Shown here: positions 18,357-26,344 of the stretch, piece by piece
How positions within the stretch are numbered: the stretch's first letter is position 1
Layout of the letters: each line of letters begins with the position of its first letter
Assembly (NCBI RefSeq): GCF_000236705.1
Contig: NC_016599.1
Location: 3,224,001-3,288,000 of the forward strand
DNA from: Owenweeksia hongkongensis DSM 17368
Lineage (GTDB): Bacteria > Bacteroidota > Bacteroidia > Flavobacteriales > Schleiferiaceae
Reading direction: 5' to 3'
Length of the DNA stretch: 64,000 bases
Program-made: the position numbers and the translations under genes
Notes under the pieces: model-generated
The model's input: only the letters and a program-made list of their open reading frames with translations
The model's database searches: none
Told to the model about the DNA's origin: nothing

Positions 18357-18930
18357 ATGAATCACATTCTTACAATTATATTATTTAGTGATATCATTTT
18401 AATTTCTTGTAATGACACGAGGTGTAGTCTCTGAAAATTCGGATACATCAACTTTGATCGTTTTAGACACGTTTCCTAGGTCATTATTTGATTCTACACA
18501 TTGCATTGTTACGAACTGCTATACCCCATGCTTGCATGGAATAGTTTGTCCTGACGACACTATTCGCTATAATGCGAGTAAATTAATGCTAAGAGTAGAT
18601 AGTGCACTTGAAATAGATCAGCCGAAAGCGTTGGAATGTAGTTGTGGATATAATTACTACCAACTCGGAAATAACAATACCGAGGTAATTTTATTCGCTT
18701 ATGGTTCGGGGGCTGGTAACGTTTGGTATAAAATGTACAGAAGAAAAGGAAGAGCCAAGTTTGAATTAATAGAAGCATTCAATCCCCAAACGCCCGGTAT
18801 TATAAAGTTGCTTGACAGTAGACATGAAGGTGTAAGCGATTTCGTTTTTGACGAGAGGAGAGGCTCTAAATATACTTTAGCTTTTAATGGACGATACTTC
18901 GACACTATCCAAGTTGAACCAAGAAATTAA
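18357..18930 (+). pseudogene. Frameshifted lipoprotein gene
   Basis: An ATG at 18357 opens a good lipoprotein signal peptide whose lipobox ends in ISC with Cys at codon 18 (18408-18410). That frame stops at 18432-18434, after seven more residues. The 172-residue body lies in another frame, open from 18403 and with its first ATG at 18412, so alone it would lack any export signal although it is Cys-rich and extracellular in character. Joining the two near 18411-18431 restores one lipoprotein of about 190 residues. This looks like a one-base insertion (or equivalent), or a sequencing error. The body matches no family I know. Confidence 0.6.
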
Positions 18931-19079
18931 TGAAGAACATTTGCCAGCAAAAAGTAAACGCAAGTTTGCTTTATCTCTTTCCGATAGCGGCTTTACGGTG
19001 GACCGAGAAACCTTCCGTTTCTTTACAAAACCACGGACGAAGCTGCCCTACGTTTATTAAATACCTCACCCTCTTACCC

Positions 19080-19673
19080 TCAAAAACTAACCGCCACATA
19101 AAACCCACTCGGCCCAATACTTAGCCCACTAATATTATTGTAAAGCTTGCGGTTTCCATTCCGGGTATGAGCGGCATACATAATGGCGTCAAAAATCATA
19201 AGTCCGGCCCCTTGTAGGATAAATGATTTTCCAAATCCACTGAGTAGATCCGAGCGCTTGATGTCATCCACACTTTTAGATTTTTCAATCATGTAAGTGC
19301 CCGTAGCCATATAAGCTACGTCAAGTGCGGCATTCACTAAAAAGATGCGCTTGGTGGCTTCCAGCTGTTTTACGGTTTCTACTTGGGAGAGATCGGTTTT
19401 GGCATTTTTATTTCCCGCTAAGGAGAGAGCTGCAAGACCAGTGTTTATTATTCCCCAGCCCACATTCATTTGGTGAAAAGCCTGCGTTTCGCCAGTGGTG
19501 GTAAAAGCTCCAATGCCAGAACCTACAATATTGGCAGTACCCCATCCACCAAGCACCCACATTCCATTTTTGGTGATTTTGTTTTTAGACTGATTGAATT
19601 GGGTGGTGCTGAAATCTTGAGCTATACCAGATAATGAAAGAGTAATAAGCAACAGGAATAGGAAATGACGCAT
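19080..19673 (-). CDS. Small exported/membrane protein of a Bacteroidota-restricted type
   Basis: 197 residues with a signal peptide (MRHFLFLLLITLSLSGIAQ). After a short linker there are about four moderately hydrophobic helices: WVLGGWGTANIVGSGIGAF, MNVGWGIINTGLAALSLAG, IFLVNAALDVAYMATGTYM and ILQGAGLMIFDAIMYAAH. It ends in GPSGFYVAVSF. The pattern (N-G-M-x-x-LGGW-G-x-x-N-I) recalls a conserved uncharacterised Bacteroidota family (DUF6992-like, from memory). It is convergent to the accessory strip. The 225 bp upstream to the YceI gene show no other gene. Confidence 0.6.
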   Translation of the reverse strand: MRHFLFLLLITLSLSGIAQDFSTTQFNQSKNKITKNGMWVLGGWGTANIVGSGIGAFTTTGETQAFHQMNVGWGIINTGLAALSLAGNKNAKTDLSQVETVKQLEATKRIFLVNAALDVAYMATGTYMIEKSKSVDDIKRSDLLSGFGKSFILQGAGLMIFDAIMYAAHTRNGNRKLYNNISGLSIGPSGFYVAVSF

Positions 19674-19898
19674 GGTGATATTGTTTAATTACATTAACTG
19701 AAGGGGTGAATACTTGTTTTATGCCTCTGCATATAGCTACGTATAGAATGCGTATCGAGATGTTTTAACACATTAAGAATACTCTTGAAATGTAAAGAGA
19801 AAATTAAATAGGATAAATCTTACGAAAAGATGATATATGTCATAAAATGAGAATGATAGCTGGGGTACTTTTGAGGTGTATAACAAACGTAAGTAGAA

Positions 19899-20456
19899 AT
19901 GAAAGGATTGAAAATGTTTAGCTTATTGTCATCCATTTTGCTGTTCACATTTGCGCTAAGCGCACAAGAATATACGGTAGACAATAACTTGTCGAGTGTG
20001 TATATCAATGGAACATCCTCTTTGCACGACTGGACTGAAACCGTAGAAACAATAAATGGAGCACTGCGAGCTGATGTGGAAGACGGAAAACTCGTAAAGC
20101 TTAGAAGTTTACATCTTACCATTCCGGTAAAATCCATAAAAAGTGGAAAATCAGGGATGGACAAAAACACCTATGTAGCCTTAAAAGAGGAGAAATATCC
20201 TGAAATAAAATACGCCTTAAAAACCTATAAAATAGAGGGAAGTACAGTAAAGTTAACTGGTGATTTATCTGTGGCTGGAGTTACCAAAAGCATTACCACA
20301 CAGGTGGAAAGCAGAGTAAAAGAGGGCCAGGTAGAGCTGACTGGAGATATTGCTTTTAAAATGACCGCATTTGGTGTGGATCCTCCTACAGCTGTGATGG
20401 GGACTATCAAAACAGGAGACGAAGTCGAGATCAAGTTTCATTTATATTTTAAATAA
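19899..20456 (+). CDS. YceI-family periplasmic lipocalin-like protein
   Basis: 185 residues with a signal peptide ending near ALSAQEY. The YceI fold signature is present: VYINGTSSLHDWTE near the N terminus, LTIPVKSIKSGKSGMDKNTYVALKEEKYPEI in the middle (seen as KSGMDKN-x5-LK-x-E-x-YPEI), LTGDLSVAGVTK, and KMTAFGVDPPTAVMG near the end. YceI proteins form an eight-stranded barrel that binds isoprenoid-type lipids. An outer-membrane porin-like gene follows after 18 bp and a second YceI gene is convergent beyond it. A function in lipid or quinone handling is a family-level inference. Confidence 0.88.
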   Translation: MKGLKMFSLLSSILLFTFALSAQEYTVDNNLSSVYINGTSSLHDWTETVETINGALRADVEDGKLVKLRSLHLTIPVKSIKSGKSGMDKNTYVALKEEKYPEIKYALKTYKIEGSTVKLTGDLSVAGVTKSITTQVESRVKEGQVELTGDIAFKMTAFGVDPPTAVMGTIKTGDEVEIKFHLYFK

Positions 20457-20474
20457 CTATAACCAATCAATATT

Positions 20475-21770
20475 ATGAAGATTACCATTTTCAAATTTAC
20501 AGCCATGTGTGTGCTGATGGGAGTTTCGCAATTATTTGCACAGGAAAAATTCACCATTCAGCCCGAGCTTCAAAACTTCAGGCAGCCAGGGTATGATGGA
20601 CTTAATGTATTTGAAGAACCAAAAAATGATACTGTTCCTTTTGATGGACTGAAGGTGAGAGTTGGCGGTGATTTTGCATTGCAACTTCAGGGGATAAATC
20701 ATACTTCAGATTCAGCTTTAGCGAATTTGGGAACCAATTTTAACCTGCCTACGGCTAACCTTAATTTGGACGTGCAACTGGCTGATGGTGTGCGTATGCA
20801 TTTGAGAACCTATCTTTCATCTCGCCACCACAACGAGGCATGGATAAAAGGGGGACATATTCAAATTGACAAGCTAGATTTTATAAGTGACGGATTCTTG
20901 TCCGGATTTATGGACATCGCAACTCTAAAAATAGGTTTGGATGAGATCAACTATGGTGATGCACATTTTAGACGAAGCGATAACGCCCGCGCCATTTACA
21001 ATCCTTTTGTAGGTAATTATATAATGGATGCTTTTACTACAGAAGCCTTCGGTGAACTTACTTTACAACCAGGTCCTTTCTTGGCGGTAGCAGGTATTTC
21101 TAATGGTAACCTCAACCAGAGTGTAAATATCGGGACCAAAGAAAATAAGCTTTCATTTTATGGTAAGCTGGGATACGATGATCAAATAAATAATGATTTG
21201 CGATTGAGATTGACAGGGTCATTTTTAGCTTCTACTGGATATGACAATGGACAGTATTTATACTCAGGAGATAGATCAGGAGCCAGATATTACTGGGTGA
21301 TGGTAAAAGAAGGAGCCGCTGATAATTTTAGAAGTGGAAGATTTAACCCTGGTTTTGCCAAGTTTAATGCCTTTCAAATCAATCCATTTGTAAAATGGAA
21401 AGGTCTAGAGTTTTTCGGGATTTATGAAATGGCAATGGGTGATCAGGCGGATCCGGATGTAACACCAATGATGGAGGGTGGTAGCTTTACTCAGCTTGGT
21501 GGTGAGTTGCTATATCGTTTTGGATCTTGGGATCAGTTTTATGCAGGAGGACGTTTTAATAGCGTTTCTGGAAATTATACAGAGAATAGCCCGGATATTT
21601 CAATCAATAGATTTAATGTTGGCCTGGGATGGTTTTTTACCAAAAATGTGATGGTGAAATTGGAGTACGTGAACCAAATGTATTCTGATGAGGGCTGGAC
21701 AGGAAGCGAAGCACACTTTAATGGTGGAAGCTTTGATGGAGCCGTTTTTGAAGCAGTTATAGGATTCTAA
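20475..21770 (+). CDS. Porin-like outer-membrane beta-barrel protein
   Basis: 431 residues with a signal peptide (cleaved near LFAQEKF). The protein is built of amphipathic strands with aromatic girdles (LQLQGINH, LRTYLSS, ITINPF-type strands) and ends in FEAVIGF, a canonical terminal strand with C-terminal Phe. Segments such as DIATLKIGLDEINYGDAHFRRSDNA and NPFVGNYIMDAF resemble alginate-export or phosphate-selective porin relatives. The gene is 18 bp after a YceI gene and probably cotranscribed. A perfect hairpin terminator follows. Substrate unknown. Confidence 0.72.
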   Translation: MKITIFKFTAMCVLMGVSQLFAQEKFTIQPELQNFRQPGYDGLNVFEEPKNDTVPFDGLKVRVGGDFALQLQGINHTSDSALANLGTNFNLPTANLNLDVQLADGVRMHLRTYLSSRHHNEAWIKGGHIQIDKLDFISDGFLSGFMDIATLKIGLDEINYGDAHFRRSDNARAIYNPFVGNYIMDAFTTEAFGELTLQPGPFLAVAGISNGNLNQSVNIGTKENKLSFYGKLGYDDQINNDLRLRLTGSFLASTGYDNGQYLYSGDRSGARYYWVMVKEGAADNFRSGRFNPGFAKFNAFQINPFVKWKGLEFFGIYEMAMGDQADPDVTPMMEGGSFTQLGGELLYRFGSWDQFYAGGRFNSVSGNYTENSPDISINRFNVGLGWFFTKNVMVKLEYVNQMYSDEGWTGSEAHFNGGSFDGAVFEAVIGF

Positions 21771-21790
21771 TATCTACACTAAATTCATTA

Positions 21791-21819
21791 AAAATAGGCG
21801 GCCATTGGTCGCCTATTTT
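21791..21819. terminator. Bidirectional terminator between porin and second YceI gene
   Basis: AAAATAGGCG pairs with CGCCTATTTT, extended by one G-U and two G-C pairs to 13 bp with a 3-nt loop. A-rich on one side and T-rich on the other, it can stop both convergent units. It overlaps the stop codon of the minus-strand YceI gene. Confidence 0.85.
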
Positions 21820-22409
21820 AGGTTAAAGACAATTCTGAAATCTATCGTTACTAAATCGTCTGCTTTCACCAAGCCAAAAAGAGCCGATGGTGCTTCTATA
21901 TCAAAATCACTCATCTTTATTTCTTTCTTTCCCTTTGTGGTAATGCTATCCATCTTAAACTCTAGTGAATCCAGTTTTAAAGAATACACTTTTCTCACCC
22001 CAGCCAAGGTCACTGCAATCCTGGCAATCACATTTTTTTGAGGTCTTTTTTCAGTTACCGAATGATTTAGCTGAAAACTTAAAAATTCAATATAAATAAG
22101 TGGGTATTCTTCAGCCTGAATGGTTTTCAAAAAATCCTTAGTCATTGGACTGCTGTTGCAGTTAAATCCGTTGGACTTTAATTTGATTACCGCATTTTCA
22201 AGTGTTATAAGAAGGTCTTTTGTGGTGCTCTTAATTTGTAAGTCACTATTATTTTCCAAATCATGAAGAACGCATTGGTAGTCAGTAACATTGGATGTTC
22301 CCAAAATATTGATTTCACTGTCTTCAATTTGAAACCACTCCTGATGGGTAGTTTGCGAAAGCAATAAAAAGGGAGAGAAAAAAAGTAAGAGGATCCAAAT
22401 TTTGAGCAT
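21813..22409 (-). CDS. Second YceI-like protein
   Basis: 198 residues with a signal peptide (MLKIWILLLFFSPFLLLSQ). The YceI plan is visible though diverged: INILGTSNVTDYQCVLHD, LKSNGFNCNSSPMTKDFLKTIQAEEYP (the M-x-KDFLKT-x-x-AEEYP block), LAGVRKVYSL and FDIEAPSALFGLVKADD. It has Cys residues not seen in the first YceI protein. Its facing of another YceI gene and a porin suggests a shared function in envelope lipid or small-molecule handling, which is inference. Confidence 0.78.
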   Translation of the reverse strand: MLKIWILLLFFSPFLLLSQTTHQEWFQIEDSEINILGTSNVTDYQCVLHDLENNSDLQIKSTTKDLLITLENAVIKLKSNGFNCNSSPMTKDFLKTIQAEEYPLIYIEFLSFQLNHSVTEKRPQKNVIARIAVTLAGVRKVYSLKLDSLEFKMDSITTKGKKEIKMSDFDIEAPSALFGLVKADDLVTIDFRIVFNLK

Positions 22410-22465
22410 CGGCTGAAATTATAAAATAGAACTGAAAGGTAGAATTTGCGAAGCAGTAGTAGACT

Positions 22466-22846
22466 TTACTTTTTCTTTTTTAGCCTGGATTTCTCTTCAT
22501 TTTCTTCCACTCTGTATTTTACAATTTTCGTAATTAAATCTAAGGGAAGAGGTTTGTCAAAGGGGAATTTTATGGTGCCTTTGGTACGTTCGTAGCCTTC
22601 CAGGTCATTATCAAAAATTTTAAGATTAACCGAGGCAGGATAAAGGCCGATGTGGGTTTTCCAGGCTGCATAATAAACGAGCATACCCTTTTGCTTAAAG
22701 GCTGGCATATTATAGCTAATCAATTCTTCAGCCTGAGGGGCTGCTTTTTTGATCGTGGTACGAAGTGATTCCAGTACTTCCACTGTTTCCTTTGGAAAGG
22801 TGTTGAAGTATTCCTCTACAGTTTTAAATTTTTTTGAAGCTTCCAT
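22466..22846 (-). CDS. DUF1801 (YdhG-like) protein
   Basis: 126 residues. The family pattern is clear: VEEYFNTFPKE, LESLRTTIKKAAPQAEELISYNMPAFKQKG, YYAAWKTHIGLYP and GTIKFPFDKPLPLDLITKIVKYRV. DUF1801 includes bacterial frataxin-like iron-binding proteins (YdhG, B. subtilis Fra), so an iron-chaperone role is possible but not shown here. The C terminus ends in a basic KKKK tail. Confidence 0.85.
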   Translation of the reverse strand: MEASKKFKTVEEYFNTFPKETVEVLESLRTTIKKAAPQAEELISYNMPAFKQKGMLVYYAAWKTHIGLYPASVNLKIFDNDLEGYERTKGTIKFPFDKPLPLDLITKIVKYRVEENEEKSRLKKKK

Positions 22847-22877
22847 GAAATAAATTTAGGCTTTCGCCTGAATAATT

Positions 22878-23360
22878 TCAATCCTGTGAACGATCATTTT
22901 TGCCGCGATATTTTTGCTGCAAAGCAGTAAGAAAATATCGCAAGTACTGATCCTGGAAAGGTCGATACTGGCTCTGCTTGTGATTTCTAAGAAAAGCGCT
23001 TAGCTCATGCGGCCCCATCTTTTTGTCAATAGATTTGAAAAGGGCCAGAATGTCATCCGTTTTCAAGTCTAAAGCAATCTTTATTTTTTTCAGAATGATG
23101 TTATTGTTCAGTCTGTCTTCAGGAGTCATTTGCATGCCGTCTGCACGTGGGCCGCGTCTTTCAACGATTAATCCATTTAAGAAAGTGGCTAAGCTGCGGT
23201 CATCCAAATCTCTGTAATCATCATCTAATTCCTTTTTCAACCAATCGCTAACCTGCGCTCTGGTTACCTCTGCGCCACCCATGGCAAATAGGTCTATCAT
23301 TTCTGCATCGCTATAGTCAAATGTGTATCGGATGCGCTTAAGTATGTCGTTATTGGTCAT
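22878..23360 (-). CDS. DUF1456 / YehS-family protein
   Basis: 160 residues from the ATG at 23360. I prefer this to the upstream ATG at 23402 because the family starts with M-x-x-NDILRR-like sequence, here MTNNDILKRIRYTFD. Two tandem copies of the DUF1456 helical repeat are visible (NDILKRIRYTFDYSDAEMIDLF and NIILKKIKIALDLKTDDILALF). The function of YehS is unknown. It sits in a run of small conserved minus-strand genes. Confidence 0.87.
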   Translation of the reverse strand: MTNNDILKRIRYTFDYSDAEMIDLFAMGGAEVTRAQVSDWLKKELDDDYRDLDDRSLATFLNGLIVERRGPRADGMQMTPEDRLNNNIILKKIKIALDLKTDDILALFKSIDKKMGPHELSAFLRNHKQSQYRPFQDQYLRYFLTALQQKYRGKNDRSQD

Positions 23361-23429
23361 AGATGGATTTTTAGCAAATAATGGATTTGCGTGCAACGCC
23401 AAAGGTCTTAAAATATTTCAGGCATAATT

Positions 23430-24338
23430 CTAAAATTCAGCCTGGGTCAATTCGTTATTAATAAAAGATCCTGCGGTGGTTCCGGCAGCTACAGCATTGG
23501 CAAGAGATCTCATCATAGTAGAATTGTCGCCTGCCGCAAAAATTCCTTCTACACTGGTCTGCTGAAATTGAGTGACTTGAATATGACCGGATTCTGTTAT
23601 TTCACAACCCATTTCTTGCGGTAGTTTGCAATGCTGTTCAAATGAAGGACCATGATAGATGGCGTTCAGTTTTACAGATTTGTCATCTTTTAACTCTACA
23701 TATGTGACCTGTCCTTTAGAGTGAATTATTTCACCTATTTCTGTTTCAATAACTTTTAGATTATTGGCTTTTAGTTTTTGATTTTGCTCCTCGGTAAAAG
23801 AGGATTTTCCATTTGTGAAAATAGTAAGATCTTTTGTCCAGTTGGAAATGAGCCATGCGTAATGAAAGGCAGCCTCTCCATTTCCAATAATGCCGGTGGG
23901 TTCATTTCTCACTTCATAACCATGGCAGTAGGGGCAGTGAATTATTGAAATCCCCCAACATTCCGCAAAACCCTTAATGTTGGGCATGATGTCTTTTAGT
24001 CCTGTAGCAAAAAGGATTTTTTTGGTGTGGAAGCTTTTTCCAGATTCAGTTTCAACTGTAAATCCATTTGTGGTTTGTTCAGCCTTGGTGGCAAGTCCAT
24101 TGTAAAACTGAATGCTGCTGTATTTCTCAACTTGAGCTCTGGCATCATTGGCAATTTGCCTTGGTGGTTTTCCATCCTGAGTAATAAAATTGTGCGAGTG
24201 TGGAGCAGTTCGATTACAGGGTTTACCATTATCCATGATCAATACTTTGCGTAAAGCTCTACCTAGGGACATGGCCGCGGACAGGCCAGAATAACTTCCT
24301 CCAATTATGATGGCGTCAAATTGAGTGAGCTCTTTCAT
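23430..24338 (-). CDS. Thioredoxin-reductase-like NAD(P)/FAD oxidoreductase
   Basis: 302 residues from the ATG at 24338. The ATG at 24374 is rejected because a matching promoter lies between the two. The N-terminal FAD-binding motif is IIIGGSYSGLSAAMSLGRA, a redox-active CPYC follows in IIHCPYCHGYE, an NADP-binding GIIGNGEAA comes next, and the C-terminal FAD contact is GIFAAGDNS. This matches the thioredoxin-reductase/GliT branch, which reduces a disulfide in a protein or small molecule using NAD(P)H. A divergent WYL regulator starts 118 bp away, with a palindrome over this gene's promoter, so it probably controls this gene. Confidence 0.88.
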   Translation of the reverse strand: MKELTQFDAIIIGGSYSGLSAAMSLGRALRKVLIMDNGKPCNRTAPHSHNFITQDGKPPRQIANDARAQVEKYSSIQFYNGLATKAEQTTNGFTVETESGKSFHTKKILFATGLKDIMPNIKGFAECWGISIIHCPYCHGYEVRNEPTGIIGNGEAAFHYAWLISNWTKDLTIFTNGKSSFTEEQNQKLKANNLKVIETEIGEIIHSKGQVTYVELKDDKSVKLNAIYHGPSFEQHCKLPQEMGCEITESGHIQVTQFQQTSVEGIFAAGDNSTMMRSLANAVAAGTTAGSFINNELTQAEF

Positions 24339-24353
24339 GTTTTTTGTTTGCAG

Positions 24354-24383
24354 CAAATGTAAAGCTCTTTTCATTTAATGCAA
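24354..24383 (-). promoter_or_regulatory. Promoter of the thioredoxin-reductase-like gene
   Basis: On the minus strand the -33 TTG (24381-24383) and the -7 TACATTTG (24354-24361) are 19 bp apart, matching TTG-N19-TAnnTTTG. The start site would fall near 24347, only about 9 nt before the ATG at 24338, which decides the start codon of that gene. Confidence 0.6.
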
Positions 24384-24392
24384 CAATGTTGC
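24380..24392. promoter_or_regulatory. Putative operator GCAACAATGTTGC
   Basis: A perfect 13-bp palindrome centred on one A. It overlaps the -33 element of the reductase gene and sits 38 bp before the -7 box of the divergent WYL regulator, the expected place for an autoregulated repressor or activator site. Confidence 0.5.
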
Positions 24393-24429
24393 GTTAGATG
24401 AAATTTATGTTTTCCTCTGTCTGAAAATG

Positions 24430-24437
24430 TACTTTTG
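24430..24437 (+). promoter_or_regulatory. -7 promoter element of the WYL regulator
   Basis: TACTTTTG is an exact TAnnTTTG match, 18 bp before the ATG at 24456. No clear -33 TTG was found at 19-21 bp, which would fit an activator-dependent or regulated promoter. Confidence 0.5.
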
Positions 24438-24455
24438 AACCAAGTTTAAAACTTC

Positions 24456-25412
24456 ATGAGCACCGAAACTCCCAAGCGATTTGATAGAATAGTGGCCATC
24501 CTGATTCAGCTGCAATCCAAACGAATTGTAAAAGCTCAGGATTTAGCAGATCGCTTTGAGGTGAGCCTTCGCACCATTTATCGCGACATCCGCACATTGG
24601 AAGCTTCAGGTGTGCCCATTGTAAGCGAAGCAGGCGTGGGTTATTCTATAATGGACGGCTATCGCTTGCCACCAGTGATGTTTACTAGAGAAGAAGCCGG
24701 AAGCTTTGTAGCAGCAGAAAAATTGATGCAGAGGTTTATGGATAAATCTTTGGGAGCCTATCATGAATCGGCCATGTATAAAGTGAAGTCTGTTTTACGC
24801 GGCAGCGAAAAGGATTGGGTAGATGCGCTGGAATCGCAAGTGCAGGTAAATGGTGGAGAGGAATTATTCAACAAAGAAATACCTAATGCACTTGAGATAA
24901 TTTTTGAGAGCATTGCAGAGAAACGCCAGGTTTGGTTGAGCTATCAATCTTTTCATAAAGATGAACTTACCCAAAGAAGTATTGAACCAGTTGGGCTATT
25001 TCACGAACATAACTTTTGGTACTTAATGGCGTATTGCCATTTACGAAAGGACTACCGCCAGTTTAGAACCGATAGGATAAAGGGTATAAAAAGTACAGAT
25101 GACATTTTTACCAAAATCCATGGTAGCATTGACGATTACAGAAATGAGCCAAATACAGATAACAGGGAAAAGGTTAGGGTTTTGGTGGAGAAAAACATGA
25201 GTCGATTCATGAAGTATGAGCGTGATTTTTATGGGTTTGTTTCTGAAAAAGAGGTAGGTGATAAAGTAGAATTGACCTTTATGACAAATAATGTGAATAA
25301 TGGCTTTGCTCGTTGGTATCTCATGTTTGGTGAGTTTGCCACCATTTTAGAACCTGAAACATTAAAGGATAGGGTAAAGGAAATATTGGAGCGAACTCTG
25401 GCAAGAATCTAA
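24456..25412 (+). CDS. YafY-type HTH/WYL-domain transcriptional regulator
   Basis: 318 residues. A DeoR-like winged helix (about residues 8-65; AQDLADRFEVSLRTIYRDIRTLE) is followed by a WYL domain (about 140-230; IEPVGLFHEHNFWYLMAYCHLRKDYRQFRTDRI), which senses a ligand or nucleic acid. A C-terminal WCX extension (about 235-318) completes it. The divergent neighbour is a thioredoxin-reductase-like enzyme with a palindrome in its promoter, the probable target. The 3' end overlaps the convergent small gene by 4 bp. Confidence 0.92.
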   Translation: MSTETPKRFDRIVAILIQLQSKRIVKAQDLADRFEVSLRTIYRDIRTLEASGVPIVSEAGVGYSIMDGYRLPPVMFTREEAGSFVAAEKLMQRFMDKSLGAYHESAMYKVKSVLRGSEKDWVDALESQVQVNGGEELFNKEIPNALEIIFESIAEKRQVWLSYQSFHKDELTQRSIEPVGLFHEHNFWYLMAYCHLRKDYRQFRTDRIKGIKSTDDIFTKIHGSIDDYRNEPNTDNREKVRVLVEKNMSRFMKYERDFYGFVSEKEVGDKVELTFMTNNVNNGFARWYLMFGEFATILEPETLKDRVKEILERTLARI

Positions 25413-25633
25413 TCGGGCAATTCCCGGCAATCAAAACCATTGAGCGATAAAATTTCGCGAATGTGCTCCGCCTTTAGTTCGGGAGATTCAACCCGGAGGA
25501 TGTTGTCACAATCCTCCAGGTCAAAATTCCACTTTTCGTTTTGGCTTATAATTCCGTTTAGCACCGGGCGAAGTTTTTCTACTTCCCGGTTTTCGTTTAC
25601 CGAAGTTTTAAAAACTAAAACGCGTTTGTTCAT
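25409..25633 (-). CDS. Small ferredoxin-fold (HMA-like) protein, metal-binding Cys absent
   Basis: 74 residues with the beta-alpha-beta spacing of heavy-metal-associated domains: VLVFKTSVN as strand 1, EVEKLRPVLNGII as helix 1, WNFDLEDCDNILRVES over two strands, and AEHIREILSLNGF as helix 2. The usual CxxC in the first loop is replaced by SVNENRE, so it should not bind copper in the normal way. I have seen such short proteins in many Bacteroidota, with no assigned function. Confidence 0.6.
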   Translation of the reverse strand: MNKRVLVFKTSVNENREVEKLRPVLNGIISQNEKWNFDLEDCDNILRVESPELKAEHIREILSLNGFDCRELPD

Positions 25634-25710
25634 TTTACAATTTTGTTAATTCTAAACCCTCGTTGAGGAGATGTCAAAACTGTTATAAAGCAGTTTCGGG
25701 AGAGGAGATA

Positions 25711-26202
25711 CTAACGCTCCCAAAAGAATGGAGGCTCAATTCCCAAGGCGCGCAGATAAACATACCCCTGACCACGATGGTGAATTTCATTATCTATAAA
25801 ATAGAATATTTGCGAAGTTCCAGTCCCTTCATATTGGCCAAATAACTTAAGGTGTTGCTGAAATCTTTCCACAGGCACCTGAGCCCAGTATTTGTTTATT
25901 TCCTCAGTATCCTCATCCCATTTTTTAAGGATGTTGGCTTTACTGTTTTTATGGTCAAAATGCTCATCCAGCTTTTCAGAATTGCCAGTAGCAATTTCTC
26001 TGATTCCAGGGGCGCCTATTGCCAAAAGTTCCATAGTGAGCTGTGCAAACGTGCGCATCCCACCAATCGAAAATTCAAAGAAATCCTTTTCGGGAAAAGC
26101 TTCAATTACTCTTCGGGTAAGGCTGCGGTGTCCTTGCCAGTGGGCTAAAAATTGTTCGGGGCTAATTACTTGACTTACTTGTTCCATTGCTTGTGTTTCC
26201 AT
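25711..26202 (-). CDS. DinB-family protein
   Basis: 163 residues. The four-helix DinB plan is recognisable: an N-terminal helix with HWQGHRSLTRRVIEAFPE, a middle helix with MRTFAQLTMELLAIG, and the C-terminal metal-site motif DNEIHHRGQGYVYLRALGI. Family members use three His to bind a divalent metal and include bacillithiol and glutathione S-transferase-like enzymes. The typical His in the second helix is replaced here (FAQLTMEL), so the metal site may be incomplete. A TACTTTTG promoter box lies 31 bp upstream. Confidence 0.82.
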   Translation of the reverse strand: METQAMEQVSQVISPEQFLAHWQGHRSLTRRVIEAFPEKDFFEFSIGGMRTFAQLTMELLAIGAPGIREIATGNSEKLDEHFDHKNSKANILKKWDEDTEEINKYWAQVPVERFQQHLKLFGQYEGTGTSQIFYFIDNEIHHRGQGYVYLRALGIEPPFFWER

Positions 26203-26232
26203 TGTACTGCTGTGTTTTTTTAAAGTTTACAC

Positions 26233-26240
26233 CAAAAGTA
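26233..26240 (-). promoter_or_regulatory. -7 promoter element of the dinB-like gene
   Basis: The minus strand reads TACTTTTG, matching TAnnTTTG, 30 bp before the ATG at 26202. No good -33 TTG was found. Confidence 0.45.
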
Positions 26241-26289
26241 TAGGTGTCTGGTGACAGCAGTTTGTCAGTAGGTTTTTGTCAAGGTAAAA

Positions 26290-26322
26290 AAAATGCCCCT
26301 TGATATTTTCAAGAGGCATTTT
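26290..26322 (-). terminator. Rho-independent terminator of the DsbA/FrnE-like gene
   Basis: On the minus strand AAAATGCC pairs with GGCATTTT, with an inner 5-bp stem after one mismatch and a 5-nt loop. A run of T follows in the minus direction. It lies 22 bp after the stop codon at 26345. Confidence 0.8.
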
Positions 26323-26344
26323 AATATGAGTAGGAATCATTGAT

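Noticed and set aside
16333-19080. CRISPR array or prophage
   Set aside because: No regularly spaced short repeats, no integrase, terminase or capsid-like proteins. Only single, non-identical palindromes were seen.
18930-19124. A 64-residue frame after the frameshifted lipoprotein
   Set aside because: It runs through an imperfect palindrome and into the convergent gene. Composition is not protein-like, so I treat it as non-coding.
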